Shown here piece after piece: positions 1 through 12,462 of a stretch of 64,000 nt of DNA. Within the stretch, counting starts at the first letter, position 1. Each line of letters opens with the position of its first letter. The notes beneath the pieces are model-generated. The model was not told the DNA's origin, ran no database searches, and was given only the letters and a program-made list of their open reading frames with translations. The translations under genes were made by a program, and so were the position numbers. Source of the stretch: Ampullaceana balthica (Eukaryota; Mollusca; Gastropoda; Lymnaeidae); NCBI GenBank assembly GCA_944989445.1, contig CALYLW010000019.1, forward strand, positions 2,288,648-2,352,647, given 5' to 3'.

Positions 1-340
1 TTCATAAACCACTTTTTGTGAAAAATAATTTTAACACTACATTTTGAATTATCAAACAAAATGTCTAAAGCAGTTTAATAATGGAGAATCGTGGTTTTAA
101 TTGCTATTTAAAGAAGCTCCTTGTATTTTCCACAAATATCTGCTATTTGCACTAAGAGAAATCAGAGATTTATGTCTTTTTTATGTAACTTTAATTACCA
201 TAGAACAATAATCATATACCAAATGAATGCTCTCATGTATTTAAAGTCTGGAGGTGACTTTTCACTGGTAATGAATAAAGCTCTTTACTTTAAGTAGGCT
301 TTGAGTGTACATCTGGGCAATCTAGTACATTTTCAAATAA

Positions 341-1980
341 GGTTGTTAATGGTTAAAAGGTCCTTGGATCAGGACCAATGTTCCCTTCAAGCTGCGCGGT
401 TGCTCAGACATTTTACAGACACCGCGCAGCAGTTTAGAATGACAGCGCAGCAAATTTGGTAAAATATTGCATAAAAAATTTATGCTGTGCAACTTTGCAC
501 ACGAGTTTTTTCACTTTGCACAAGGACCAACGAACCTTAGAGGGAACATTCATCAGGACCTGTCCTGTTCAATCAGGACCAGTTAACGGTAACTTCAATT
601 AGTCCGTATTAGCTTATTACCCGGAGTTATTTTTTTGTTGTGTTGTGGCAGAATACGAGAGCCAATATGCAACGACAGTGACATCAAACCCTTTTCTTAA
701 TATTCCGGTATATAAATAATATAAATCTTTTCACAATTTATTTTTAAAATTGATGAAACAACATTTCTTGTAAATGATTAACGTAGCTTATGTATAATGT
801 ATTGTAATTTTTTGTGTTTGTTGTGATATGAAAGTTAATTTAATACTTATAAGTATGTTATTTCTTTCATGTAAAGCGCTGTGAGCCCAGTTCCTTACTG
901 GGATACAGCGCTATATAAATAATCAATTTATTATTATTATTATTAAATGTCAACACTGTTAGTCGAGTTCGGCGAGTAAACAATTAAAAAAAAATTTTTT
1001 TTTAATTCGCTTGGTTGCCGAAGCATAGTACGAGAACTAATGCACAGCGCTGCAGTGATGTCAAAATGTGAATAATGTTCAAGTGTTACTATTTAAATTA
1101 CAAGAGGAAAAATAGGCCTACCAGGCGGTTTACCAGTCCTCAAATTCAATTTCGGTCTTATATCGACAGTTTTCCTGCTAAGTACATGCACATGAAAAGC
1201 ATTTGACTTAAAATTACCACATTGATATGAAATTTGATGTTTTCTGAAAATTTATTCCGCATGCTTTGGAAAAGGAGCACAGTGCATGAGAGCTGAACAT
1301 AAGCGGTGGTGACATCACATGTGCTTTGATGTCACCATCAGATGGCTGAGGCGAAAATTTGATACATTCTTTTGTTTGTTATAAAAAAATTAAGGAAAAA
1401 TACGGACGAGACAGTAAACCAGACATTTTTTAACGGTTATCCTGTCTTCAAAAACGAACTTTACACCCTTTTGATAATATGCTGTTTTAATACTTTTAAT
1501 ACTTGGGAGGACGATATCAAAGGGAGGACGATATCAAAGAGTGGACCGGCCTGTCATTCAGCGACTCTCAAAGGGCAGCACAGGACCGGGACAAATGGCA
1601 TGTGTTAGTGAGCAGTTCACGATGGTGCCCCAACGACCCAACAACGGGTTAAGGGATAGTTCAAGTTCAAATACTTTAAAATTTTAATTAAATATTAATC
1701 ATTAAGTATTAAGGTTTACTTCTTTGTTTGGACTAATTTTTAAAAAAAAATATTTTTTTTTAAATATAATTTTCAAAACATTCGCTGTGTTGGCTGCATC
1801 ACGGCAGAGAGCTGAACACTAGTGTCGTTGACTTCACACGCGCTTTAATATCACATCAGACGATGTGAGGCATTCACTTGTTAGTTCTCAAAACAGAGTA
1901 AAAATACGGAACGACGGTTAACCGGCCTTTTTTTGAACGGTTAACCGGTCCTCAAAAACTAGCAGTCTTAACAACCTTAT
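341..1980. mobile_element. Non-autonomous DNA transposon, copy A
   Basis: The left end reads AAGGTTGTTAA and the right end reads its reverse complement TTAACAACCTT. Next to both ends lies a motif of the type GGTTAACCGGTCCTCAAAAA, so the unit has terminal inverted repeats. The interior (about 550-1290) reappears, diverged, at 10385-10925, and the right part is similar to 6183-6556 and 11195-11549. No transposase reading frame is visible, so this is a non-autonomous element. The superfamily is not determined. It has been interrupted by the element at 377-551. Confidence 0.6.
377..551. mobile_element. 175-bp MITE with 9-bp flanking duplication
   Basis: The unit begins AATGTTCCCT and ends AGGGAACATTC, a 10-bp inverted repeat. 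It is flanked by the direct repeat ATCAGGACC (368-376 and 552-560). The paralogous stretch near 10405-10440 lacks the insertion, which acts as an empty-site control. The interior contains CGCGCAGC-type palindromic pieces. A related but rearranged copy lies around 56640-56830. Confidence 0.65.
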
Positions 1981-4900
1981 TTTTAAAGAAAATAAAGCAA
2001 AGTACTTTTTTGAACATCTTTTTGTTTATGCTTGTTCACTGAGTAAGGGTTTTCGCCAATACCTTTGTTGTTAAATGCGTCTTTTCACTCACTGGAATGT
2101 ATGAGCTCAGACTTTAACTTGGATAGAATTTCCCTATGTAGGATGCATTCAACACACTCAAACATATATAAATAAAAAAATTTTATTTAAAGAAATGTAG
2201 ATTTTATTTTTGAATTATAGAACATGAAAGGGAACTAAAAAAATGTAGGACTAGAAGCATTGTGATTGTGCTCTAACGCTAAAACGATTGCAAACAGCAC
2301 AAGGAGCATGGTGATGGAGCGGCAAGCACACTCGGCTGGCATACCGAGAGTGGGAGGCTGAAATCTCTGTGAAGGCAGGGATTTGTTCCTGGGGCAAAGA
2401 GTGTCCCCATGTCCACCCTGCTACGAATGAGTACTTGACCCTAGTTAGTAGTTAGGGAAATACAGCCAGCTGGGCATTGTGCCACACAATCTCCTTCCCA
2501 AAGAATGCTGTGTCATTTGCCGACAGACCACAATGGTCTGTGCGTTTTTATAAGCATGTAAATGTAGGACGCAAGAATCTTTTTCAAAGAAGAAGCATCG
2601 GTATTGATTTTTTTTAAAAAATGCATTGCGCTCCGCAAAGCTTTCTTGGACACATTGGCCTTTCTTATTGCACTCATTTTTAGGACGCTACTTGCCCTAA
2701 CAGTGTCAGTGACAGGCCCATGCCTATTTAATTATATGTATATGATTCTATTATAAATTATTAATTATATATATATATATTAAGTTAAATGTAAAAAAAT
2801 CTTTTTTTAAAAAGGACACGCTTTTATTTACATATAGAAATTGCACTAAATATGTATAATACAAAAAAAAACATTTTCCCCTAACTGAAAATTGAACCTC
2901 GTACCCCCATGTCGGCAATCGATCACGCTTATATTTCGGCCAGCAAGACTTGATGTTGATAGTACTTTTTAAATTTATAATAATTGTATCCCTCTAGGGC
3001 GAATTGAGGCATGGTTCATTGACGCAAGTGATAATATTTTATATAGACAAAACTAAAAACTAAAAGTGCAATAATTTCAATACGGTACATTCGATCGATC
3101 TGAAATTTTGATACAATGCATTGTCATCCAAGATCTATCTGTGGTAAAATTTTTAGATATCTAGGACCATCAGAAGTGGTATAATTTTACGTTTCAAGTT
3201 TTGAAGGAAGGATGGAAGGAAGGGTGGATGGATACAACATACAAACATTGTGACTTAAATAAAAGCGTGTAAAAATGAAAGTATGTATGCATGTCCTATA
3301 TAGCTGACTAAACCATTAATTCGATCGCCATGAAACTTTAGGAGATTGTTACATACGCTCCCTGAATGGTAACTGGCTAATTTATTTTTTAAATTCAACA
3401 CTCTTGGGGCTCCAGGGGTCCATAATGTTGTTTTTGCTCATATGAGCTATATAAAAATTTGGTTAAACGTTAGCTACTTTGTAAATGAATGGATCTTGAA
3501 AAAACTTAATAGCCCATGTTAAAATATGATAGGGCAATGAACTCCAAATGTTAATTCTTTCAGGGCTGGGGGCCCAAAATGTCTTGTTTCGTAAACTTTA
3601 AAGAGTTAAATGTAGGTGGATCTTGAGAAATATAGATAAATATATCCATTAAGAAATTGATTGAAATAAACAGGAGTTTAGAACTTTAAACCTTAAACCA
3701 AATGAGACTAGGGGCCCCGAAAGCTGTTTTTTTGGGCTTATATGAGCTATGTAAAAAATTTATTCTGAGCGTTAGCTACTAGGAACGAAAGGATCTCGAC
3801 TAATCTTCGTATATAAAACTTGGGTAAAAGCAAAGTTGACATACCCACTTTATATGGCCGCCATCTTTGTTGCTATGTCGCGTTAAAAAGAAAATGGAAA
3901 ATTCAACTATTAAAATTCTAAAACTAAACCTAACCCTAAATTCACAATTATAACTAAACTTAACCCCAAACCTAAATTAACAAATAAAAATTCTAAAACT
4001 TAACCGAAATAACAAAGGAAGAGAACGCATAATTGCTATATAAGCCTTTTGGGAACGACTTGTTTGATTCAGCCAAAACTTGATAGCCCATATAAAAATA
4101 AGGCAATAAGGTAGGGCACTGAACTCCTTATGTCCTTTGATTCGGGGCCAGGGGCTCAATTGTCTTTTTTTGTAAACTTTAAAGATTTTATTTCCCATAT
4201 TAACAATCTTTATTGGTTTCTGGCATAATTGTTTTTGGTAATCCTGCAGATTTTACACATATTATTTCACATCAACATTTAATTTTCTCGTGAGAACTTA
4301 GTTTTTAATTTATTAAATGCTTTATTATATGTTGTATTTCAGCTATTACGGTGCTAATTTGTGAGTCTTTTTAATTTCTAACGCATTTTTCGGCTCTCAA
4401 CAGTAAATAGGCTGATCGTGATGCAACCATTTTGTTTATTTATCACTCTACTTGCTGGACTGTCCCAATAAGATGCCAAATGGAAATTTCTCACTTACAA
4501 ACAAACAAAATAAGAATCAAACATCTAGTAACAAAATAAAAAATGAAATTGTCTTTAAAATATTTACTTATGGGTAAATTATTGTTTAGCGGATCAGGCC
4601 GCCATCTTTGCAAGCGTCTGAAGCACTACAACTAAACCTAACCCTAATTTTTTTAATACCTTCCATTTTGGAAAAAAATTACTTTAAAATTTTTTAAAAC
4701 TTAACCATTCTAGCACAAATCGGGCGGTGCATACGTTTCCAACCTAGCAATAGTACAGTCCTCGACGCAGCCGCCATCTTTGATCCGTTAAACAATAATT
4801 TTCCTATTTATCTTCTAAGAACATTAAAATAGATAATAATACGTTTTAAAAATATCTTCAGTCAGTAAATTTATTTTAGCATGGGTAAAAAACATCTGGC

Positions 4901-5819
4901 AAGCAGAGCGCTAGATAAACAAAATGGACGTATCGTGACCAGATTTGACATGTATTAATAGTATTATACAGAACCGAAAAAATGCCTTAGCAATTAAAAA
5001 GACTCACAAATTAGCTCTCTAATAGCTGAAATTTGTACCAAAAAAGTAACACAAAAGAACTGCGATGTCAGCGCACCCAGAGCTACAGGTGAAAAGGAAA
5101 ACGCCTGGGGTCTTTTTTCCCGGGTAATTAGCAGCACTCCACTCTACTTGCGCATAGCAAATAGTTCATGGTTTATATTCATTTTTACTCCAAAATGTTG
5201 GAAGGGGAGAGCCCCTCTCCTTCACCCCTCCCCCATTTATGTTTATTAATTTACCATTTATCTAATTCAGGCCCTCCCCTAAAACCCCACCCCATAACCC
5301 CCTCCCAACACCCACACACCCAATGACAAGATACGCCTAAGAACACATTCCCATCCTTTCCATTGTTAAATTCCTTAACTTCCCGTCTAAGGGGAGGTAA
5401 TCTGAAAAAATAATAAAACAAACATTTTTCAAGGGCAGCAACAGGTAGCGTCGCTGTGACGTCACGGTCGGACAAGTATGAATCAGCCGAAATTTGAAAT
5501 ACAACATTATAATAATGGTTAGCCATAATAATAATAATGCATTTAATAAATTAAAAATGTAAGTTCTCACGAGAAAATTAAATTTCAATGTGAAATAATA
5601 TACATTATACATGTAAAATCTGCAAGATTATCTTGTTTTTAATAATCCCTTTTTACTGAGATTGAGATCGTTGCAACGCACGTTGGGTCTGCTAGTAATT
5701 AGTAATGTATTTATGTTAATTATATTTTTTTTAAATAATATAATTAATTAAAAATCAACACAATTGACAATTCACATATTTAAATCTATAATAAGTAATA
5801 GGATGTTGCATGTCGTAAC

Positions 5820-5934
5820 GCTAGCCAGGAAACTAGTGCTATGACATGTCGTAGCAGCAGACGATTTGACGGGATGTTGATAGAGTTACGACTGCTGCTA
5901 CGACATGTCGTAGCAGAAGTTTCCTGGCTAGTGC
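5820..5934. repeat. Inverted repeat with CGACATGTCG core
   Basis: Arms at about 5820-5860 and 5892-5934 are near-perfect reverse complements, each containing GACATGTCGTAGCAG and TTTCCTGGCTAG (or its complement). The roughly 30-bp spacer contains GACGGGATGTTG, which is part of the arm of the related palindrome at 8650-8721. Several broken copies lie nearby, for example at about 6550-6610. Confidence 0.7.
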
Positions 5935-6182
5935 TACGACTAGTCTTAGCAGTAGAGTAGACACTTCAAAAAAACTAAGTCTAAGTCGCTATAATATCTT
6001 AACAAACTCTTCTTAATATTTTAGACACATATGTTATACTCTATTAATAGATCTGGGCTATTTATGTGTGTATTACTACTATTAATTCAAAAATGTAAAT
6101 TTATTTAGTATAAAAATAACAATCACATTCACTGTGGTTTATTTTTTTAAAAAATAATTTAAAAAATTTGCCGACATCGGGG

Positions 6183-6556
6183 TTTGAACTAAGGTTGTTA
6201 AGTCCGCTCGTTTTTGAGAATCGTTTAACCGTTAAAAAAATACCGGTTAACCACCGGTCCGTATTTCCTTATATTTTGAGAACCAGCGAGAGGATGCACG
6301 AAGATTGAAGTTTTCGCCTCGCGTCGTCTGATAATAATGACATCAAAACCCGCTTCCCCCACTTGCGTTCAGCTCTTTTTCGCGATACCTTCAACTTCAA
6401 TTCAGAGAATTAAAAACAAAAAATCTTCCAAACAATTAAGTAAACAGTGATGGTTTATTGTCAATTTTTAATTTTGAGGACTCGTGATTAACTGTTCTAA
6501 ATAAGAGGACCGGTTAAACCGTTAGTAATAGTTTGCGAGGTATTTTTCCTTAGTTA
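6183..6556. mobile_element. Non-autonomous DNA transposon, copy B
   Basis: It starts with AAGGTTGTTAAGTCCGCTCG and ends near GAGGTATTTTTCCTTAG. The same sequence lies in reverse orientation at about 11195-11549 (copy C), and its end motif matches the right end of copy A. No coding capacity is seen. It appears to sit between two halves of a local duplication (5935-6140 and 6590-6900). Confidence 0.6.
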
Positions 6557-8284
6557 CGACACGACTAGTCGAAACACTTGACTTGCTACCACTAGTCTTA
6601 GTACTCTTAGCAGTTAACACTTCGATTACTTGGAAAAAACTAAGTTGCTATAATTTATAGTAATAATTTCTCTAATATTTTAACTTTAACAAACTCTTCA
6701 TAATATTTTATACGCATATATCAATATCATAATATATAAAAAAAATAATAAGATATTAATAGACCTCGGGTTATTTATGTGTTATGTGTATGAATTCATA
6801 AAACTTAATTTGTTTAAATAGATTTAATCATCGTATGCGCTTTTCAGAATAAGAAGTACAAAAATAACAATTACCAGCACACTCATTGTGGTTTTAAAAA
6901 AATAATTAATTTTAAAAAAAATTAAAATAAAAAACACGCCAGGAGAGAGAAGAGAACCCAAGAATCAGTTTTATTATCAAAGACCGTCCATCACTACATC
7001 ATCTGGCGGCGCTCATGTCAGATTTTGATTTTTTAAAAAAATTATATGTTTGTCATTAAATGGATATGTAAATTATCGCTTCCGTGGCCAAGATGGCGGC
7101 TAGACATTTCCGGGCGGCCACTGTTGTTGCTAAGGCATGTGACCCCCGGAAAGTAGTGCAGAGCATTGGAATTTAGGGGACCGAGGGGAAAAGGGATTTT
7201 CAAATTTTTAGCTTTTTTAGAAACATGACAATTTTGGGAAAAAATATTATAGGCTATTTTAGCAACCTGCCGAGTTTGGAAAACAGTGAAAAATAGTAAG
7301 AAAAAAATGATACTCACTGTTCATACGTCTGAATCACGAATATGGGAAGACCGGGAAGGGTACACTTTTTAAAAACTGTAAAGCTAAACCTAACTTTAAC
7401 CCTAAAATTCTATAGCTAAACCTAACCTTAACCCTAAAATTCTATAGCTAAATCTAACCCTGACACTTCCAGTTTGAAAAATTAACTTTCCTTTTTGAAC
7501 AATTTTACACAAAAATTCAGGAAACTTTCAACCGCGATGCTTCTGCACCCGGAATTTCAGGCGAAAAGAATTTGCCAGCCAGGAATTTTTGCGGGCTGTT
7601 GTGCATCTACATGTGCATCATAGCACATAGTGCCGCATGTTTTTTGTACCATTGAAATAAAAACTAGATTATCCGCCGGATTGCTTCATTTTAGCCCCTG
7701 CGGCCCTCGCCTACTTGTTTAATGCCGGTCTTGCACTAGTCCAATCATTAAATTTTTATTCGTAACTAATAAGTGACGCGTATGAAGACCAACGGACAAG
7801 ATACTTTACAAGGGGAGGCAATCGAGTAAAATACAAGGGCAAGGGGAGGTAATCCATGAAAAACAAAATTGTAACTTGTGTATAGCAACGGTAGCGTTGA
7901 AGTGACGTCACTTTGCCCGGAAATGACAAGCCTCCATCTTGGCCACGGAAACGATAACCAGCCAATGGATACCATTCAAATTTTTTTTAGGCCGATGGTA
8001 GACACCACGTAACGCGCGGTGTAAACTCAGTTGGGTGGATGACACGCATTACGCAGTCTGTTTATTTTGGTATACCCAGTCCACCTTAATAGCTTAAAAT
8101 TTATTTTTAAAAAGATTTATGATTTTAAAATTAATTTGGTAAAAGCAAAGAGAACGGTGCGCTCGATAAATCATATTTTTGGTTGCTATATTATATTTGT
8201 TGTTTTTTCTATTTTTATTTAAAAAACAGACAACTAAACCTAACCCAGACCCTAAAACTGAAACTACAACCTTAAAAAAAAAGA

Positions 8285-8362
8285 CTCAAACGAAACTCGA
8301 ACCTCCACCTGACACCTAGAGTTCAAGAATCTAATGTCCTAACCGTGAGACCACAGAAGCTC
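8285..8362 (-). mobile_element. tRNA-like SINE head or tRNA pseudogene
   Basis: Read on the minus strand, the sequence TGGTCTCACGGTTAGGA resembles the A-box/D-arm of a tRNA-Glu-like gene. About 35 bases later GGTTCGAGTTT resembles a B-box (GGTTCGANTCC with two changes). An imperfect anticodon-like stem lies between them, with a loop larger than the usual 7 bases, so this is not a functional tRNA. It is best read as a SINE head or tRNA-derived relic. Confidence 0.45.
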
Positions 8363-8649
8363 ATGTACCATACGAATTTTAAAAAATCGTATAAAGTAGT
8401 CACATGAAACGGACCCGGATGAAAGAGCAAAATGTGACGTCACATTTACGCGACAACCAAGCTTTACAGTGTATGCCCCGCATTGCGAGGTGTCCACCCA
8501 CTTCGTTTTTTTTAACCTTTACTTTAAAATTCATTATCCGGCTGACCTAGTAATCATGAAATTTGATTATGAGAACTATTGTTTATTATTGAAGTATAAG
8601 TTTTAGCATAATTAAAATACAGCATATTTTTTACGACTAGTCGTAGCAG

Positions 8650-8721
8650 CAGACAACTCGACGGGATGTTGCTAGTGTTACGACATGTCGTAGCACTAGC
8701 AACATCCCGTCGAGTTGTCTG
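8650..8721. repeat. 72-bp nearly perfect palindrome
   Basis: Two 28-bp arms (8650-8677 and 8694-8721) are exact reverse complements. The 16-bp centre contains the 12-bp palindrome ACGACATGTCGT, so the whole unit can fold as one long hairpin with almost no loop. It shares its arm with the spacer of the inverted repeat at 5820-5934. It lies about 60 bp beyond the lysine-rich exon on the minus strand. Confidence 0.85.
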
Positions 8722-8781
8722 CCGTTACTTTGTCGTAGCAGCAGACACTTCGTAAGTAATAAGATATTTGAAAACACAAAC

Positions 8782-8932
8782 TATTTTTCTTCTTTTTTCG
8801 CTTCTTCTTTTTCTTCGCTGTTTCTCCGTTTTCATTTTGTTCAATTGCATCTTCAGGTACTTCTAATTCTGTTGGAAAGTCATTACTTTCTTTTGTTGTT
8901 TCCTTACACGGATCTGTCTTCACAGCCGCCAT
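8782..8932 (-). CDS. Lysine-rich first coding exon, possibly methionine aminopeptidase 2
   Basis: The minus-strand frame starts at ATG (8930-8932) in an AAGATGGCGGCTG context and gives about 50 residues. It begins MAAVKTDPCKETTKES, continues as an acidic stretch and ends in a lysine/arginine run (KKKKKRKKKK). This layout, MA(A/G)V start, acidic middle, polylysine, is that of the N-terminus of eukaryotic methionine aminopeptidase 2, a cytosolic enzyme that removes initiator Met. The exon would end at a weak donor (GTTTGT) at 8781, after which the frame runs into the palindrome. No catalytic pita-bread domain exons are seen in 1-8781, so the rest would lie outside the window, or this is a fragment. 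Other proteins with lysine-rich starts are possible. Only the start context and composition support the call. Confidence 0.35.
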
Positions 8933-8935
8933 CTT
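8925..8935 (-). promoter_or_regulatory. AAGATGGCGGC motif overlapping a start codon (YY1-like)
   Basis: On the minus strand the start codon of the lysine-rich exon lies inside AAGATGGCGGC, the known consensus for YY1 binding, often found at the start of housekeeping genes. Here it could also simply be a strong translation-start context. The same word occurs at several repeat-derived sites in the left 9 kb. Confidence 0.4.
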
Positions 8936-10384
8936 ATACCCAATAAAAAGTCAAACTTTGGCAAATTATCTTTCTTTACTGGTCTTGAAATAATATTTAA
9001 AATATTTTAATGAAAAATTGAAATTAAATAAATTCTACATAGAATATCTAAAAATTAAGATTTTCCTCGATTCATTTTATTTCAATGTGGGTTATGTAAT
9101 GAAAATGTAAAAATAATATTCTTTTTGTTTTGTTTGATAATATATTTTTGTCTGTTTAGTCATGTGATTTCATCCGCCCCACCCCCAACTAACAAAAAGT
9201 AAGCACCAAGTTTAATGGCAATGCCTCTAGTCCTCTAGTGCCACAAGCAGAACTCAACTGAAACACAAAGTAATTTTAATTTGGCATTTAGATTCAGGAA
9301 AGTTTAAAGGTTTCTGACCCTAATTTGTAACTTTAGTCGGTATATATTATTACTGAATTAGCAACAAACTCTTAAAATAGGAAATTCTGGTATCACTCAC
9401 TGACTCACACTGAGAGTGACACTGAGACTGAGACAGATTTTCAGTCAAATTCTCTAAAACAAACTCTCATATTTAATTGCCATTATAAATTATATTAAAA
9501 ATTATATCTTATAAATGTTTATATTCTATTATTAATTTATGGTAATCCCTTATTTCACCGCATTTTAAATTTTTAGAACAAAATAAATAAAATAATATAC
9601 CTTTATTTAGACTTTTACATTTACTAATTTAAACACTTAAGTCTTAAATCAGAAATAAAAAAAAAGTATTTAATGCTTTACAATTAGTTTTTCATGTGTT
9701 TTGTTGAGTTTAAAGGGGTTTTTAACTTAGAAAAAGGTTTTTAAAAGCAGACTTCCAACAACAACAATGAACAATGGCGCCGTTCGTCACAGAAGATAGT
9801 GAAATATACAAATTTTTTATTTCGTACAAATCGTAAAATAGTAATTTTATTTAAACAAAAAATAATGTTTTAATTAATTTTAAAATAGATTTCATAATAA
9901 TTATTAATGAAGTAAGTTTGAAAAAATGTTTTTTTGATGGCTTGAAATATAAAATGCGCTGAAATAAGGGATTACCTTAATTTGTATTAGTCTAAATTTA
10001 TATTGAAACAAATTATTTTTAAAAAGTTTACTTTTACTTTAAATATTCATTTCTAGACTATGATTGACCATTCATTATTAAATTAATATATAATAATAAT
10101 AATTCATAATAGTCCATACCTATGCCATAGTCTGCCGTAGCCATAATAATAATAATGCAAAGGCATGGGGGAGTTTGGATTTAGGCATTTAGGAGATTTT
10201 TTTGTATAATACAGTTCAGTGGCCTGTGCCTGTGTAACTATAGTTATAGAAAGATACATTAAATTTGTACATAATTAATTAATTTTATCACTGACTGGTG
10301 GGCCATTGGTCAAGAGATTTACTAACACACTGCATTTGCTAAATGCATATGAATCTTAAGAAGGTTTAAAGTGACTTTATAATG

Positions 10385-11549
10385 ATTTAAAATATGGTGG
10401 TTAAACGGTCCTCAGATCAGGACCGGTCCCGTTTAATCAGGACCTGTTAACCGCAACTTCAATAAGCTCGTATTAGCTTATTACCGGGAGTTTGTTTTTG
10501 TTGTGTTACGGTTAAAATGCAAGGCAGCATACGAGACTAACGCGAGTGACTGTGACTTCAATTGCTTTCTCCATATTCCGGTATATAAATAATATACATG
10601 TCACCACTTTTAGTTTAGTTCGCCTACGGCTAAGGAATGATTTTTTAAATTTTAATTTGCTTAGTTGTCGAGGCACTGTACGAGAGCTAACACACAGTGC
10701 GCGTTTGATGTGAACAATGGTCGAGGCCGCAGCTGTTATTATTTATATTATGAGAGTCATTTGATAGACGTAGTAAAGATACTGGGCAATTTCTCAATCC
10801 TCAAATTGGAGTTCGGTCTTTAAGTGACAGTTTTTCTGCAAGTCAAGGCATTTGACGTAAGATTACCACATTAATATCAAAACTGATATTTTCTTTTTAA
10901 AAATGGAATTGTTATGCGTTGGAAGGGGAGTATGGTGAGTATAGCTTAAACCCTATTGGAACAGGAAAAATGGGGGGGGGGCACATTGTGTGCACCGCAA
11001 AATTCAATAATTCTGGCAAGTTGACGATTGAAAAATCATATGGTATTTAAATAAATTCCATTTTATCATCACTGTTTACTCCGTAAGCTTTATAATTTTA
11101 TTATTATTGTTTTAATTTTGAGAGTTGATCATCATCACACACACGACGTCCCAATGGACGAGGCGAGGTGTGGGTTTTTAAAGCTAAGGAAAAATACCTC
11201 ACTAACCTTAATGAACGGTTTAACCGGTCCTCTTATTTAGAACGGTTAATCACGAGTCCTCAAAAGAAAAAAAAAGAATGAAAAATTGACTATAAACCAT
11301 CACTGTTTACTTAATTCTTTGGAAGATTGTTATTTTTAAATTCGCTGAATTGAGGGCATCGCGAAAAATAGCTGAACGCAAGCGGGAGAAGTGGGCTTTG
11401 ATGCCACTATCAGCCGACGCGAGGCGAAAACATTCTCTCATTGGTTCTCAAAACATAAGGCATATAGGGATTGGTGGTTAACCGGCCTTTTTTTGAATGG
11501 TTAAATGGTCCTCAAAAACGAGCGGTCTTAACAACCTTAATTTAAAACC
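10385..11549. mobile_element. Non-autonomous DNA transposon, copies C
   Basis: 10385-10925 parallels 550-1290 (shared words include GTATTAGCTTATTACC and ATTCCGGTATATAAATAATA). 11195-11549 is the reverse complement of 6183-6556 and ends GAGCGGTCTTAACAACCTT like the right end of copy A. It may be one element with an internal insertion or two adjacent ones. This copy lacks the 175-bp insertion seen at 377-551. Confidence 0.55.
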
Positions 11550-11920
11550 AGCCGTTTGACTTTGAGAAAGACAGGAACACGGAGGTAGCGAGAGGGAGGA
11601 TGGAGGGCATAAGTAATGAAATACTTATACAGCCCTACTTACACTTGGTAGTCAAGCTATATTTTAAAGACTAAATACCTAATTGCAAAATAGGGCCAAA
11701 TTACTGATTATATTATTTTTGGCCCTCGAAGCCATTTGTTTGGGAGGGGTGGAAAGTTTTTTTTAGTGAATTGTTAAAAATAATTAGACTTAAAATGAGA
11801 GCTCATCAAATTTCGATTTGGTTCGCCCACCATTGTGGTCTATTGGTAATTAGTAAACATATTTCAATGTACTTCTTTGAATTTCTCTCTACCAAATATT
11901 TTAAAAATAATTTTAATAAA

Positions 11921-12180
11921 GGGGCCGTCCATAAAGTACGTCACGCTATTTTTGACCATTTTTAACTCCCCCCTGTCACAAACTGTCACAATCTTGGACC
12001 CCCCCCCCTAAAGTACGTCACACTTTCGAACAAAAATTATTATTTTTATTAACAAAATAATTAAAATTTAATATAAAACACAGTGACGTCACACATGGCC
12101 GGACCCCCCCTGTCACAAACTGTCACACTTTCGTACACCCCCTCCCCCCTCTCGAGCGTGACGTACTTTATGGACGGCCC
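11921..12180. mobile_element. Short inverted-repeat MITE (GGGCCGTCCATAAAGTACGTCAC)
   Basis: The left end (from 11921) reads GGGGCCGTCCATAAAGTACG and the right end reads its reverse complement CGTACTTTATGGACGGCCC (to 12180). A second inner GTACGTCAC and C-rich tracts follow inside. There is no coding capacity. Elements with this terminal sequence are common in animal genomes. Confidence 0.75.
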
Positions 12181-12354
12181 AAAAGTCGCCTTATTTTTCT
12201 ATGATATATTCATGCTTTATTATATAATATTAATCTAAAGTCAGTTATGTTTATTCCCTTTGAATGATAAATGAATGGATAATTATGGTCATTCTCTTTT
12301 AATCTTAGGTTTAGATCATATAATCTGCAAATTTTATTCACAATAAGGGAACAG

Positions 12355-12462
12355 ATGACAATTATGGGCAGTCAGGGCTTTAATGTCCCAACAATTCCAC
12401 CAGATTTACGACGAGAAGAGACCATTCATCAAATAGCAGATGCTCTTGAGTATTTGGATAAG
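12355..12462 (+). CDS. WASHC1: WASHC1 exon 1 (first coding exon seen)
   Basis: Encodes [20 protein letters not shown] and on to EYLDK. It ends in AAG followed by the donor GTAAAAAG, phase 0. The donor is directly followed by a hAT-type transposon at 12471. Confidence 0.88.

Larger units (their letters stand above)
1981..8781. other. Gene-free, repeat-derived region
   Basis: I see no convincing coding exon here; all open frames are short and lack family resemblance. The stretch is a patchwork of repeats. Blocks at 5390-5480 and 7800-7930 are similar (GGGGAGGTAATC, then a GTGACGTCAC block). Blocks at 5935-6140 and 6590-6900 are a second duplicated pair. Short runs of CTAAACCTAACCCTAA occur at about 3925, 4630, 7385 and 8230. 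An ATGGCGGC/GCCGCCAT motif recurs at 3856, 4597, 4769 and 7090. A TA-rich microsatellite sits near 2766-2780. Confidence 0.6.
8936..12354. other. Gene-free region between the lysine-rich exon and WASHC1
   Basis: This is AT-rich sequence without convincing exons. The right half (from about 10385) is occupied by diverged copies of the left-end transposon and by a short inverted-repeat MITE. A G9 run lies at 10973-10981. Any 5' untranslated exon or promoter of WASHC1 should be in here, but I cannot point to it. Confidence 0.5.
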